Part shown: positions 6,859 to 16,460 of the stretch, piece after piece
Position numbering within the stretch: position 1 is the stretch's first letter
How the letters are laid out: each line of letters starts with the position of its first letter
Source: Flavobacterium amnicola
Lineage (GTDB): Bacteria > Bacteroidota > Bacteroidia > Flavobacteriales > Flavobacteriaceae
NCBI RefSeq assembly: GCF_004122165.1
Contig: NZ_SBKO01000001.1
Location: forward strand, 1,116,001-1,180,000
Length of the DNA: 64,000 bases
Reading direction: 5' to 3'
Position numbers and translations under genes: made by a program
Notes under the pieces: generated by a model
The model's database searches: none
The model's input: only the letters and a program-made list of their open reading frames with translations
Told to the model about the DNA's origin: nothing

Positions 6859-9669
6859 ATGTCTGAAGGAACAATTAGAATAAACAAAGTTTTAAGGGAA
6901 TTTAATATTTCGTTAGAAAGAGCTGTCGATTTTTTAAAGGACAAGGGGTTCACTATTGAATCTAATCCGAATACAAAAGTCACTGACGAAATATACAATA
7001 TCCTGTCAAACCAATTTGCTGGAGACAAAGGGAATAAAGATGCTTCAAAAGAAGTGAGTGAGGAGAAAAGAAAAGAAAAAGAAGCCCTGCGTATTGAGCG
7101 TGAACGCGAGCATGAACTTGAAGAAAAGCGCAAGCTTGAAGAAGAACGTGCCCGTCAAGAAGTGATTAAAGCAAAAGCTAGTATTACGGCACCAAAGCAA
7201 GTGGGTAAAATTGACTTGAATCCTGCAAAACCTGTAGAAAAAGTTGTAGAAAAACCTGCAGAGAAAAAACCTATTGAAGCAAAACCTGTTGTAGAAGCTC
7301 CTAAAGCAGAAGTGAAGCCAGAAGTAGTGAAAGAAAAAACAGCTGAAAAAGTTGCTGAAAAACCAGTAGTAGTCGCTCCAAAAACAGAACAACCAGCTTC
7401 AAGCCCTTCACAAGAAGCTGCCCCTGTAGACGAGGCTCACGAAACGCAGTACACCAAATTATCAGGTCCTACTTTTTCGGGTCAAAAAATTGATTTAACG
7501 CAATTCAACAAGCCTAAAAAGAAAATAGAGCCTAAAATTACCAACAACCAAAACGCTGCGGGTAATAATGCTAATGCTGCCGATAAAAAGAAACGTAATA
7601 GAATCCCAACGAAGCCAGGGCAACCAGGCCAAGGAGGAGGGCAACCCGGTCAAGGTGGACAAAACAGACCGCAAGGACAAGGTGGTTTTAACAAGCCAGG
7701 AGGAAGTAGACCTTTTACCAAAGGAAATAATAGTCAACGTCCTGCTATCGTCAAGGTAGAGCCATCTGAAGAGGATGTAAAAAATCAAATTAAAGAAACT
7801 TTAGAGCGTTTACAAGGAAAAGGTAACAAATCTAAAGCAGCCAAATACCGTCGTGACAAGCGTGATACGCACCGTCAAAAATCGGACGACGAACAACGAT
7901 TATTAGAAGAAGGTAGCAAAACGCTAAAAGTAACCGAATTCGTTACGGTAGGTGAAATTGCTACGATGATGGATGTGCCAATTACAAAAGTAATTGGAAC
8001 CTGTATGTCGCTTGGTATCATGGTAACCATGAACCAACGTTTGGATGCAGAAACCTTAACTATCGTTGCCGATGAATTTGGTTATGAAGTAGAATTTATT
8101 ACTACTGATATTGAAGAAAATATCGAAGTAATTGAAGATAAACCAGAAGATTTAAAACCTCGTGCCCCAATCGTTACGGTTATGGGTCACGTTGACCACG
8201 GTAAAACATCGTTATTGGATTATATCCGTAAAACAAATGTAATTGCGGGTGAGTCAGGAGGTATTACACAACATATTGGTGCTTACGGAGTAGAGTTAGA
8301 CAATGGTCAAGAAATTGCTTTCTTAGATACACCAGGTCACGAGGCGTTTACCGCGATGCGTGCCCGTGGAGCTCAAGTAACTGATATCGCGATTATTGTA
8401 GTGGCGGCGGATGATGATATCATGCCACAAACTAAAGAAGCCATCAGTCACGCACAAGCCGCTGGAGTGCCTATCGTGTTTGCGATTAATAAAGTGGATA
8501 AACCAACGGCTAATCCTGAAAAAATTAAAGAAAAATTAGCAGCCATGAATTTCTTGGTGGAAGATTGGGGTGGAAAATACCAATCGCATGATATTTCTGC
8601 CAAAACAGGATTGGGAGTAAAAGAATTATTAGAAAAAGTATTATTGGAAGCGGAGGTTTTAGAACTGAAAGCGAATCCAAATAAACCAGGGGTAGGAACG
8701 GTTGTTGAAGCATTCTTAGATAAAGGACGTGGATATATTTCTACAGTTTTGGTACAAGCAGGTACGGTTAAAGTGGGGGATTATATCTTAGCGGGAAAAA
8801 ACCACGGTAAGATTAAAGCTATGCAAGATGAACGTGGTAAAAACGTAAAAGAAGCAGGGCCTTCAACACCAATTTCAATCTTAGGATTAGATGGAGCACC
8901 AACAGCTGGTGATAAATTTACCATTTACGAAGACGAAAGAGAAGCCAAACAAATTGCAGCAAAACGTACACAGTTAATGCGTGAGCAATCAGTACGTGTA
9001 CAACGTCATATCACATTAGATGAAATCGGTCGTCGTATTGCTTTAGGTCAGTTTAAAGAATTGAACATTATCCTTAAAGGAGACGTGGATGGTTCGGTAG
9101 AAGCCTTATCTGATTCGTTCTCTAAATTGTCAACAGATGAAATCCAAGTGAATATTATTCACAAAGGGGTTGGAGCGATTACAGAGTCGGATGTTATGTT
9201 GGCTTCGGCTTCAGATGCGATTATTATCGGATTTAACGTTCGTCCTGCTGGAAATGCGAAGCAATTAGCCGATAAAGAAGAAATTGATATCCGTCATTAT
9301 TCTATTATCTATGCTGCTATTGATGATTTACGTGATGCAATGGAAGGAATGTTATCTCCTGAAATGAAAGAAGAGATCACAGGTACAGCAGAAATTAGAG
9401 AATTATTCAAAATTTCTAAAGTGGGAACTATTGCAGGATGTATGGTTACCGATGGCAAAATCTTTAGAGCAAATAAAGTACGTTTAATCCGTGAAGGTGT
9501 CGTAATTTACACTGGAGATTTGATTGCCTTAAAACGTTTCAAAGACGATGTGAAAGAAGTATCGAAAGGATACGATTGCGGTATGCAAATTAAAGGCTAT
9601 AACGATATTGAAATCAATGACGTTATTGAAGGATTTACCGAAGTTGCCGTGAAGAAAAAATTAAAATAA
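6859..9669 (+). CDS. infB: Translation initiation factor IF-2
   Basis: IF-2 is the GTPase that places initiator tRNA on the 30S subunit and promotes subunit joining. The 936-residue protein has the N-terminal IF2 domain (about 1-55), a long Lys/Glu/Pro/Gln-rich linker (about 60-320) with a Gly-Gln-Pro repetitive stretch near 255-280, then the G domain with GHVDHGKTS (G1), DTPGH (G3) and NKVDKP (G4), and the beta-barrel and C-terminal tRNA-binding domains. It is the last gene of the operon and is followed by a strong terminator. Confidence 0.97.
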   Translation: MSEGTIRINKVLREFNISLERAVDFLKDKGFTIESNPNTKVTDEIYNILSNQFAGDKGNKDASKEVSEEKRKEKEALRIEREREHELEEKRKLEEERARQEVIKAKASITAPKQVGKIDLNPAKPVEKVVEKPAEKKPIEAKPVVEAPKAEVKPEVVKEKTAEKVAEKPVVVAPKTEQPASSPSQEAAPVDEAHETQYTKLSGPTFSGQKIDLTQFNKPKKKIEPKITNNQNAAGNNANAADKKKRNRIPTKPGQPGQGGGQPGQGGQNRPQGQGGFNKPGGSRPFTKGNNSQRPAIVKVEPSEEDVKNQIKETLERLQGKGNKSKAAKYRRDKRDTHRQKSDDEQRLLEEGSKTLKVTEFVTVGEIATMMDVPITKVIGTCMSLGIMVTMNQRLDAETLTIVADEFGYEVEFITTDIEENIEVIEDKPEDLKPRAPIVTVMGHVDHGKTSLLDYIRKTNVIAGESGGITQHIGAYGVELDNGQEIAFLDTPGHEAFTAMRARGAQVTDIAIIVVAADDDIMPQTKEAISHAQAAGVPIVFAINKVDKPTANPEKIKEKLAAMNFLVEDWGGKYQSHDISAKTGLGVKELLEKVLLEAEVLELKANPNKPGVGTVVEAFLDKGRGYISTVLVQAGTVKVGDYILAGKNHGKIKAMQDERGKNVKEAGPSTPISILGLDGAPTAGDKFTIYEDEREAKQIAAKRTQLMREQSVRVQRHITLDEIGRRIALGQFKELNIILKGDVDGSVEALSDSFSKLSTDEIQVNIIHKGVGAITESDVMLASASDAIIIGFNVRPAGNAKQLADKEEIDIRHYSIIYAAIDDLRDAMEGMLSPEMKEEITGTAEIRELFKISKVGTIAGCMVTDGKIFRANKVRLIREGVVIYTGDLIALKRFKDDVKEVSKGYDCGMQIKGYNDIEINDVIEGFTEVAVKKKLK

Positions 9670-9689
9670 TCACTAGATTTAGTTATATG

Positions 9690-9715
9690 AAAACCTCGAT
9701 TCGTCGAGGTTTTTT
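9690..9715 (+). terminator. Intrinsic terminator of the rimP-nusA-infB operon
   Basis: A 10-bp stem (AAAACCTCGA, 9690-9699, with TCGAGGTTTT, 9704-9713) closes a TTCG tetraloop and is followed by T residues. Confidence 0.9.
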
Positions 9716-9799
9716 GCATTTTAACTGTTTGTGCGTTTTTTCTTTTTAAAGGAAAAGATTATGATTACTTTTACACCAAACAAACAAAACTTTAAAACC

Positions 9800-10390
9800 A
9801 TGAAAAAAATTACTTTTTGCCTTGTGCTGCTTTTTAGCTGTCTCACGGCAACGAAATCTTTTGCTCAAGATGGCTACATAGGCGAAATTCGTATGGTAGG
9901 CTTTACATTTGAGCCAAGAGGGTGGGCCTTTTGTGATGGACGGATATTATCTATTGCATCAAACACAGCACTTTTTTCGATTTTAGGAACTACTTACGGG
10001 GGCAACGGTACGACAACATTTGCCTTGCCAGATTTAAGAGGAAGAGCTCCTATTCATGTTGGTGCAAGTCAAGGACCAGGCCTTTCTCCTGTTTCTTTAG
10101 GTCAAATGAGTGGTCAAGAAATTGTGACTTTAACACCACAAAATGTACCTTCACACACACATGCCATCAATGCTACTACTGCCGATGGAACTTCTGGTAA
10201 TCCAGAATCGAACATTCCAGCCAATACGAAGTTGTTAGATAAAGAGTATTCCGATGCCGCAGCTAACACTACGATGAGTCCTGCAATGGTGCAACCGGCT
10301 GGAAACAACACTCCTTTTAATAACATGCAACCTTACTTGGGAATGAATTATGTAATTTGTTTACAAGGGATTTATCCACCAAGAAATTAA
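9800..10390 (+). CDS. Secreted tail-collar domain protein (copy 1)
   Basis: From the start at MKKITFCLVLL (base 9800; the frame is open further upstream from 9731, but that would bury the signal peptide) the product has 196 residues: a signal peptide ending near SFAQ, then a phage tail collar domain (GEIRMVGFTFEPRGWAFCDG, LFSILGTTYGGNGTTTFALP, DLRGR) and the conserved C-terminal ending NNMQPYLGMNYVICLQGI. The family is often labelled microcystin-dependent protein or tail fiber protein. No other phage gene is near, and the signal peptide argues for a cell-surface or secreted role. It is the first of three paralogues in the same direction. Confidence 0.85.
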   Translation: MKKITFCLVLLFSCLTATKSFAQDGYIGEIRMVGFTFEPRGWAFCDGRILSIASNTALFSILGTTYGGNGTTTFALPDLRGRAPIHVGASQGPGLSPVSLGQMSGQEIVTLTPQNVPSHTHAINATTADGTSGNPESNIPANTKLLDKEYSDAAANTTMSPAMVQPAGNNTPFNNMQPYLGMNYVICLQGIYPPRN

Positions 10391-10410
10391 TTCAACATAA
10401 AACTTATCAA

Positions 10411-11088
10411 ATGAAAAATATACTATCAATTTTTTTGTTATTTTTTGTTTTTGCTACTAACGCTCAAACGATAAATTTCACGGGCTGTCCAAATCTTTTT
10501 GCGAGTTCATCCTATACATTCAATTTGACTGGTTCAAGTGCCGGTAGAAATATTTATACAACAACCCCGATAACTGGGGATCAATCATGTCCTGGATTAG
10601 GGGTTTGTGAATTCCAGATATCTTGGAATGCAGCCAATTCCCGTTGGGAATTTATTGCCGATGATGGAAATGGAGATTTTTCGGGGTATAATTTGATTTA
10701 TTATAATACTTCAGCGTCGACTCCAAATCCTCCAAGTTTGAGTTTGGGAGTATGGACAGAAAATGTTCCAACTACTACGGGCCAATGTGCTGGAAACTTA
10801 ACTTCAGGGAATTCAACGTTAACGGGAAGTGTTCAAAATGTTTTGGCTAGAAATGATTATATGTATGATAATTCCATTCAAATTTATCCTAATCCAGTTG
10901 CTACTGTGTTGAAAATTAATTCTCCTAATCGAATTGAAAAGGCAATGATTTATAATCTGCAAGGGCAATTAATTAGCGAGGTTAACCAATCAAATGAGTT
11001 GGATTTTTCTACTTTTCAAGCGGGGATGTATTTGGTTAAAATTATCTCTGAGAAAGGAATTAAAATTCAAAATATAATTAAACAATAA
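10411..11088 (+). CDS. T9SS type A sorting-domain protein in the tail-collar cluster
   Basis: The 225-residue product (start at MKNILSIFLLFFVF, base 10411) has a signal peptide ending near TNAQ, an extracellular domain of about 130 residues with several Cys (FTGCPNLF, DQSCPGLGVCEF, TGQCAGN) and repeated aromatic strands, and a C-terminal sorting domain of T9SS type A (IQIYPNPVATVLKI ... GMYLVKI ... IIKQ). It should be exported by the type IX system and anchored or released at the surface. I do not recognise the central domain. It sits 20 bases after tail-collar copy 1 and 6 bases before copy 2, so it is probably co-expressed with them. Confidence 0.8.
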   Translation: MKNILSIFLLFFVFATNAQTINFTGCPNLFASSSYTFNLTGSSAGRNIYTTTPITGDQSCPGLGVCEFQISWNAANSRWEFIADDGNGDFSGYNLIYYNTSASTPNPPSLSLGVWTENVPTTTGQCAGNLTSGNSTLTGSVQNVLARNDYMYDNSIQIYPNPVATVLKINSPNRIEKAMIYNLQGQLISEVNQSNELDFSTFQAGMYLVKIISEKGIKIQNIIKQ

Positions 11089-11094
11089 ACTATT

Positions 11095-11670
11095 ATGAAA
11101 AAGTATTTATATTCCATTATAACTTTATTTTTTGTAGGGTTTGGACAAGTGAGTTATGGTCAAGACGATCCAATGATTGGTGAAATTCAAATTTTTGCTG
11201 GAAACTTTGCCCCAAGAGGATGGGCATTTTGTAATGGGCAATTATTGTCTATTGCTTCAAATACAGCATTGTTTTCTTTATTAGGTACAACCTATGGCGG
11301 AAACGGTCAAACTACTTTTGCTTTGCCTGATTTGAGAGGAAGAGTTCCAGTGCATCCTAACAATACTGCAATTGTACAAGGACAAATGGCGGGCACCGAA
11401 GCGAATTCATTAACTATAAATAATTTACCTGCACATAGCCATACTATTAATGGGGTGACAACAGCAGGAAACCAGAATTTGCCAACAGGCAACTTACCAG
11501 CTGAAACAGCCACACTAGATCCTGAATATTCAAATGCTGTACCCAATGCTTTTATGGCGTCTGGAGTGATGTCTCCTGCAGGGGGGAGTCAGCCAATCAA
11601 TAACATTCAGCCAAGTGCGGGGTGTATGTATATCATTGCGCTACAAGGGATATTTCCATCAAGAAATTAA
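11095..11670 (+). CDS. Secreted tail-collar domain protein (copy 2)
   Basis: This 191-residue protein has a signal peptide (MKKYLYSIITLFFVGFG, cleavage near SYGQ) and a tail-collar domain almost superimposable on copy 1: FAPRGWAFCNGQLLSIASNT, LLGTTYGGNGQTTFALP and DLRGRVPVH, with the C-terminal block NNIQPSAGCMYIIALQGIFPSRN. The middle part between these blocks is the most variable among the copies and may be the specificity region. It starts 6 bases after the T9SS protein gene. Confidence 0.85.
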   Translation: MKKYLYSIITLFFVGFGQVSYGQDDPMIGEIQIFAGNFAPRGWAFCNGQLLSIASNTALFSLLGTTYGGNGQTTFALPDLRGRVPVHPNNTAIVQGQMAGTEANSLTINNLPAHSHTINGVTTAGNQNLPTGNLPAETATLDPEYSNAVPNAFMASGVMSPAGGSQPINNIQPSAGCMYIIALQGIFPSRN

Positions 11671-11713
11671 TAACGAATTAGTACAGTTTTAAATAATTTC
11701 AAAAGAATTAATT

Positions 11714-12307
11714 ATGAAAAATATCAAAATAATTATACTACTTTTTGTGTTGGGCTTTTTTAATCAGAAAGGCTTTTCTCAACAAGTGTTTATGGGTCAA
11801 GTTAAAGTTTTTGCTGGAAATTTTGCTCCAGCGGGTTGGATGTTTTGTGACGGTAGTTTATTGCCAATTTCGGAAAATGAAGCTTTGTTCTCTTTGCTTG
11901 GAACGACTTATGGCGGTGACGGACAAACAACATTTGCTCTTCCAGATTTTAGAGGACGTATCGTAACGGGTGCAAATAACAGTACAGGACCGGGATTGAG
12001 TAATGTGCAATTAGGACAACTATATGGATCCGAAACCAACACAATGAATATTAATCAGATGCCAGTGCATAATCATGGAATTGCCTGTGTTTCTAGTGCG
12101 GGCACATCCAATCTTCCAACAGGGAATTTGTTTGCCAATGCGGGGGTTTTAGATAAGGAGTTTGCCAATACAGCGTCAAACACCACAATGAAATCTACTA
12201 TGGTTAATCCATCTAACGGTGGGAATCAACCCTTCACTAATATGCAACCTACTCTAGGTTTAAATTATATCATTAGTTTGTACGGTGTGTATCCAACGCA
12301 AAATTAA
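11714..12307 (+). CDS. Secreted tail-collar domain protein (copy 3)
   Basis: This 197-residue protein has a signal peptide (MKNIKIIILLFVLGFF, cleavage near FSQ) followed by the tail-collar blocks FAPAGWMFCDGSLLPISENE, LLGTTYGGDGQTTFALP and DFRGR, and ends with NMQPTLGLNYIISLYGVYPTQN. It is more diverged than copies 1 and 2. It is the last gene of the cluster and meets the convergent pseudouridine synthase gene at a shared terminator. Confidence 0.85.
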   Translation: MKNIKIIILLFVLGFFNQKGFSQQVFMGQVKVFAGNFAPAGWMFCDGSLLPISENEALFSLLGTTYGGDGQTTFALPDFRGRIVTGANNSTGPGLSNVQLGQLYGSETNTMNINQMPVHNHGIACVSSAGTSNLPTGNLFANAGVLDKEFANTASNTTMKSTMVNPSNGGNQPFTNMQPTLGLNYIISLYGVYPTQN

Positions 12308-12332
12308 ATGAGTATCATTTAAAATATATTAA

Positions 12333-12367
12333 AAAAAACTCCTGTTATTGCTAACAGGAGTTTTTTT
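12333..12367. terminator. Bidirectional terminator between tail-collar copy 3 and the pseudouridine synthase
   Basis: ACTCCTGTTA (12338-12347) pairs with TAACAGGAGT (12352-12361) around TTGC, flanked by an A run on the left and a T run on the right, so it can stop transcription from both convergent genes. Confidence 0.9.
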
Positions 12368-13268
12368 ATACATTCTTCAAATTGATAATTTCTTGTTCGG
12401 TTAAAAAACGCCAATTGCCTCTTGGAAGGTTTTTTTTGGTCAAACCGGCAAAAGCCACACGATCAATCTTTAACACATCATATTTGAAACTTTCAAAAAT
12501 GGCACGCACTACTTTTACGTTTGCGGTGCGCAATTTTAAACCGATTTCAGTTTTCGGCTCACCATCCACATAACTAATTTCCTCAACAAATAAGCGATGA
12601 TTGTCTAAAGTTACACCTCCGGCTATTTTTTCTAAATCTTCGTATTTTAAATTTTTGTCTAAAGACACTTGGTACACTTTAGACGAACGTTGATTCGGTA
12701 AACTGAATTTACGAATCATATCAGTATCATTAGTAAACAACAACAATCCTGTCGTGTTTTTATCCATACGTCCTACTGGTTGAATTTTGGCATTCGTTGC
12801 GGCACGAACTAATTCGGCAACATTCCTGTGCATTTCATTTTCATCGAAAGACGTGGTGAAATTTTTAGGTTTGTTTAATAAGATGTATTCTTTTTTCTCC
12901 GGATTTAAAGTCATTCCGTCGAAATTTACCACATCACCTGGTTTTACCATATAGCCCATTTCGATGACCGGCACTCCATTTACTTTTACATTACCCGATT
13001 GGATGTAAATATCCGCATCACGACGCGAACAAACGCCTGAATTTGAAATGTATTTATTTAGACGAATTTCGTCTGTATTTTTAGGTCGTTTTGCTGTAGG
13101 ATTGGGCTTTTTGGCCACTTTATCGGTAACTACTTCTGGTTTTGCCGTAGGTTTTGCTTTTTTAGGACCTTGTGCCCTTTTGTCCATAGCAGGTTTTGGC
13201 TTATTAGAACTTGGTCTTGAGCTATTTGGTCTTGAACCACCACGTTTATTGCCTCCTGAATTATTCAT
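12366..13268 (-). CDS. Pseudouridine synthase, RsuA/RluB family
   Basis: This 300-residue enzyme should convert a uridine in rRNA to pseudouridine. A low-complexity basic N-terminus rich in Asn, Ser, Pro and Lys (about 1-65), typical of Bacteroidota homologues, precedes an S4 RNA-binding domain (RLNKYISNSGVCSRRDADIYI, about 69-130) and the synthase domain with the catalytic motif GRMDKNTTGLLLFTND (catalytic Asp169). Whether the target is 16S (RsuA) or 23S (RluB, RluF) rRNA cannot be decided from the sequence. A TATCTTTG -7-like box reads on the minus strand at 13294-13287. Confidence 0.9.
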   Translation of the reverse strand: MNNSGGNKRGGSRPNSSRPSSNKPKPAMDKRAQGPKKAKPTAKPEVVTDKVAKKPNPTAKRPKNTDEIRLNKYISNSGVCSRRDADIYIQSGNVKVNGVPVIEMGYMVKPGDVVNFDGMTLNPEKKEYILLNKPKNFTTSFDENEMHRNVAELVRAATNAKIQPVGRMDKNTTGLLLFTNDTDMIRKFSLPNQRSSKVYQVSLDKNLKYEDLEKIAGGVTLDNHRLFVEEISYVDGEPKTEIGLKLRTANVKVVRAIFESFKYDVLKIDRVAFAGLTKKNLPRGNWRFLTEQEIINLKNV

Positions 13269-13333
13269 AAATCTTTAATTTGATGCAAAGATAAGGAATT
13301 AGGATTTGGGAATTGCGATTTAGGATGGTTTGA

Positions 13334-14251
13334 TTAAATTTTCAACAAATTTCTGCCATGAATTAAAACAGAAGGATCTATCAAAACAATAGAAAATACC
13401 CCTGTGATGATAATCATTTTTAGGATATTGTGCAGTTGTAAGTATTCTTGATGGGAATTGGATTTCCACAATTTCAAAATAAAGAAAATAAGGACAATCA
13501 AACTCATGTAAAAATAAATATCCATATAACCCACATTGAATTTTTCGACCAAAATATATACGGGAATGACAGTGCCAATAGTAAGTGCCGTTATAATTTG
13601 TTTGGATATCTTTTCGCCAAATCGAACAGGAATGGTTTGGTAATCGTTGGCCATATCGCCTTTTATGTTTTCTAAATCTTTAATCATTTCACGGATGAGA
13701 ATCAGCAAAAACAAAAAGGTGGCATGGGCAAAAATAACGCTATAAAAATTTTTGAAATAGAGTAAAATTCCAAAAAAAGGTAAAACCGCAAGTAGGGAAG
13801 CAGTTAAGTTTCCGATAATTGGGTATTTCTTTAATTTATGGGAATAAAACCAAATCAGAAAAATATACACCGCAAAGAAAAGTGCTGCGCGAAAGGAAAT
13901 AATAAATGCCAAAGCTGTGGCTATAAAATTGAGTCCAAAATAAACTTGTAATTTAGTTTGCTGACTAACCAGTCGGTCCAACATCGATTTGTTAGGTCGG
14001 TTGATTAAATCTTTTTCAGAATCGTAAAAATTATTGATAATATAGCCCGAAGCAATTGTTAGGGTAGAGACAAACACAATAATAAGCAAACGCCAATCTA
14101 AGATTACTTCTAAGGCACGTTTTTCGGGCGCCAATATAAAAATAGAGGACAAATATTGTGCTAAAACAATGATGGGAATGTTATAACCACGCACCACAGA
14201 AAACAAACCGAGAATTTTCATCAGTAATAATTTTGTTTTTCTTGTAAGCAT
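13334..14251 (-). CDS. UbiA family prenyltransferase (GGGP-synthase-like)
   Basis: This 305-residue integral membrane protein has about eight hydrophobic helices and the first Asp-rich motif of UbiA enzymes in the form NNFYDSEKDLINRPNKS, with a second motif near REMIKDLENIKGDMANDY. UbiA enzymes attach polyprenyl chains to aromatic or glycerol-phosphate acceptors in the membrane. Flavobacterial homologues are often annotated as geranylgeranylglycerol-phosphate geranylgeranyltransferase, an archaeal ether-lipid enzyme, but the acceptor here is not established. It lies in line with the mevalonate genes that supply its prenyl donor. An alternative start at residue 12 is possible. Confidence 0.82.
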   Translation of the reverse strand: MLTRKTKLLLMKILGLFSVVRGYNIPIIVLAQYLSSIFILAPEKRALEVILDWRLLIIVFVSTLTIASGYIINNFYDSEKDLINRPNKSMLDRLVSQQTKLQVYFGLNFIATALAFIISFRAALFFAVYIFLIWFYSHKLKKYPIIGNLTASLLAVLPFFGILLYFKNFYSVIFAHATFLFLLILIREMIKDLENIKGDMANDYQTIPVRFGEKISKQIITALTIGTVIPVYILVEKFNVGYMDIYFYMSLIVLIFFILKLWKSNSHQEYLQLHNILKMIIITGVFSIVLIDPSVLIHGRNLLKI

Positions 14252-14295
14252 GTTTTGGCTGAAAGTTTGAGGTTATAAAAGTTTAAAGTTATTTT

Positions 14296-15234
14296 TTAAA
14301 ACTGATATACGACTTCCAATTTGTAATTTTTTAACGATTCTTTAGCTTTTGCTAGGTCTTGTGTAAAGCCTAAAATATAACCTCCACCACCTGATCCACA
14401 TAATTTTAAATAGTAATCGTTGGTGTCAATTCCGTGTTGCCAAACTTGGTGGAATTGTTCCGGAATCATCGGCTTGAAGTTGTTCAAGACTACTTTTGAA
14501 AGTTTCTTGGTATTCGAAAATAACGATTTCACATCGCCATGTAAGAAATTTTCCACACAAGCATCGGTATATTTGATGAATTGTGATTTTAGCATTTTAC
14601 GGAAGCCAGCTTCTTTCAGGTTTTCCATAAAAATACTCACCATTGGGGCGGTATCACCTACAATTCCTGAATCTAGTAAGAATACGGCGCCTTTTCCGCT
14701 AGTACTTTGTGTCGGAATTCCAGTAGCTTCAATATTGTCTTTAGAATTGATTAAAATAGGAATGCTTAAATAGCTGTTTAATGGGTCTAGGCCAGAGCTT
14801 TTTCCATGGAAAAACGATTCCATTTGAGAAAAAATCGCTTTCAGTTGTAATAATTTTTCACGGGTTAAATTTTCCAATACCGTGATTTTAGCATTGGCAT
14901 ATTTATCGTAAATCGCTGCGACTAAAGCGCCGCTACTTCCTACACCATATCCTTGCGGAATACTCGAGTCGAAATACATTCCGTTATCAACATCTGTTTT
15001 TAAGGCATTGATGTTGAAAGTAACCAATTCGGGTTGTTCCGATTGTAATTTATCCAAATAGGAAACAAAACGTTTCAAGCTTTCATTAGATTTTACCGCC
15101 TCAACAGAAGGATTTTCTTCAATTTTTAAAGCGCCATTGTAAAAGTTATAAGGAATAGCTAGTCCTTTAGAATCTTTAATGATTCCATATTCTCCGAAAA
15201 GTAGGATTTTTGAGTAGAATAGAGGTCCTTTCAT
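14296..15234 (-). CDS. GHMP kinase, probable mevalonate kinase
   Basis: This 312-residue protein begins with the GHMP-kinase start block (YSKILLFGEYGIIKDSKGLA, where LLFGEY matches the LxGEH strand), carries the ATP-binding loop GYGVGSSGALVAA (about 95-107), and has a C-terminal glycine motif (KLCGSGGGGYILGF). A segment HGKSSGLDPLNSY matches the mevalonate kinase active-site region. It would phosphorylate mevalonate in the cytoplasm. Neighbouring genes encode the decarboxylase and the UbiA enzyme on the same strand. Assignment between mevalonate and phosphomevalonate kinase relative to the second GHMP kinase (16963-17874) is by recalled annotation of flavobacterial relatives, not proof. Confidence 0.82.
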   Translation of the reverse strand: MKGPLFYSKILLFGEYGIIKDSKGLAIPYNFYNGALKIEENPSVEAVKSNESLKRFVSYLDKLQSEQPELVTFNINALKTDVDNGMYFDSSIPQGYGVGSSGALVAAIYDKYANAKITVLENLTREKLLQLKAIFSQMESFFHGKSSGLDPLNSYLSIPILINSKDNIEATGIPTQSTSGKGAVFLLDSGIVGDTAPMVSIFMENLKEAGFRKMLKSQFIKYTDACVENFLHGDVKSLFSNTKKLSKVVLNNFKPMIPEQFHQVWQHGIDTNDYYLKLCGSGGGGYILGFTQDLAKAKESLKNYKLEVVYQF

Positions 15235-15282
15235 ATGGTTAACAGTTAACGGTATTCAGTTTATTAAGGATAAAGATACAAA

Positions 15283-16365
15283 TTAAAATGACAATGCACC
15301 CATACCAATTTCGTCACAAATATATTGACCATTTTGACAATAGCCAACTAATTCGTTCTTAATAAATTGCAAAACTTTTTCTTTTACGTCTTGCGGATAT
15401 AAAACGTGTACATTCGCTCCAGCATCTAACGTAAAACATACTGGAATATTGGATTCATTTCTGAATTTCCAGATGGCATTGATGATTTCCAAGGTGTTGG
15501 GCTTCATTAATATAAAATAAGGCATTGATGTCATCATCATCGCATGTAAAGTCAAGGCTTCGCTTTCTACAATTTTGATGAAATTTTCAACATCTCCAGT
15601 CTCCAAAATAGCTTTTATTTTAGAAAGATTATCATGAGCTTGCGCGAATCGTTGTTCCGCAAATGGATGATTGTGCATCAAATCATGTCCTACTGTGCTG
15701 GAAACTTGTTTTTCGCCTTTATCGACTAGTAAAATGGTGTCTTGGTAGTTTTTAAAATTGGCATGAATCGTTGTTGGAAATGTTACACCAAATAAATCAG
15801 AACTGCCTGAAATTTCTGCATGATGGCCCCAAACGACCACTTCACCTTTGATGCTTCTGCAAGCACTTCCCGAACCCAAACGAGCTAATAAAGAGGCTTT
15901 TTGATAAAAATAGTCTTCAGAAATGGAAGGATTTAATGCTTTTTCTATACTCATCACATTCATCGCTAAAGCGGCCATTCCGGAAGCTGAAGAGGCAATC
16001 CCTGAGCTGTGTGGAAAGGTGTTTTCGGTTTCAATAGTGAAATGAAAATCTTTCAAATACGGACAATAGTCAAAAATACGTTCAAAAAATTTATGAATCT
16101 TCGGCTTGAAATCTTCTTTGGGTCTTCCTTCAAACAACAAATCGAAAGAAAAGTTACCGTCATTTACTCTCTTAACAAATCCCATTTTGGTAATGGTTTT
16201 GCAATTATTCAACGTAAAACTGATAGAAGGATTCGCTGGAATTTGATTGTCTTTTTTCCCCCAATACTTTACCAAGGCGATGTTGCTGGGTGCACTCCAT
16301 TGGAAATCCCCTTTTTCAATTTGTAATGTGTAGTTTGAAGCGATAAAATCGTTTTCTGAAATCAT
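15283..16365 (-). CDS. mvaD: Diphosphomevalonate decarboxylase
   Basis: This 360-residue enzyme makes isopentenyl diphosphate from diphosphomevalonate with ATP. Family markers are APSNIALVKYWGKKD (about 25-40), SISFTLNN, and the phosphate-binding SGIASSASGMAALAM segment (about 120-135), followed by LARLGSGSACRSI. These are diagnostic for the decarboxylase within the GHMP superfamily. It lies upstream of the mevalonate kinase gene (gap 48 bases) and is divergent from tspO. A TATCTTTG box on the minus strand at 16390-16383 is a possible -7 element. Confidence 0.95.
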   Translation of the reverse strand: MISENDFIASNYTLQIEKGDFQWSAPSNIALVKYWGKKDNQIPANPSISFTLNNCKTITKMGFVKRVNDGNFSFDLLFEGRPKEDFKPKIHKFFERIFDYCPYLKDFHFTIETENTFPHSSGIASSASGMAALAMNVMSIEKALNPSISEDYFYQKASLLARLGSGSACRSIKGEVVVWGHHAEISGSSDLFGVTFPTTIHANFKNYQDTILLVDKGEKQVSSTVGHDLMHNHPFAEQRFAQAHDNLSKIKAILETGDVENFIKIVESEALTLHAMMMTSMPYFILMKPNTLEIINAIWKFRNESNIPVCFTLDAGANVHVLYPQDVKEKVLQFIKNELVGYCQNGQYICDEIGMGALSF

Positions 16366-16405
16366 TGATGGTGAAATTTACGCAAAGATACTTTTTTTGT
16401 CTTCG

Positions 16406-16437
16406 TTGTTAAAATTAATGTTTATTCTTTACTTTTG
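16406..16437 (+). promoter_or_regulatory. Promoter of tspO
   Basis: TTG at 16406-16408, a 21-nt spacer and TACTTTTG at 16430-16437 fit the Bacteroidota consensus. The implied transcript would start near 16443, only about 18 nt before the TTG start codon of tspO. Confidence 0.6.
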
Positions 16438-16460
16438 AAATTCATTAAAATCATCAAGTT

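Noticed and set aside
9731-9799. Longer N-terminus for tail-collar copy 1
   Set aside because: It puts a charged stretch before a perfect signal peptide that starts at base 9800, and the region overlaps the space just after the infB terminator.
9800-12307. Prophage remnant suggested by tail-collar domains
   Set aside because: All three copies have signal peptides and no other phage gene, integrase or att-like repeat was found. The flanks are ordinary core genes.
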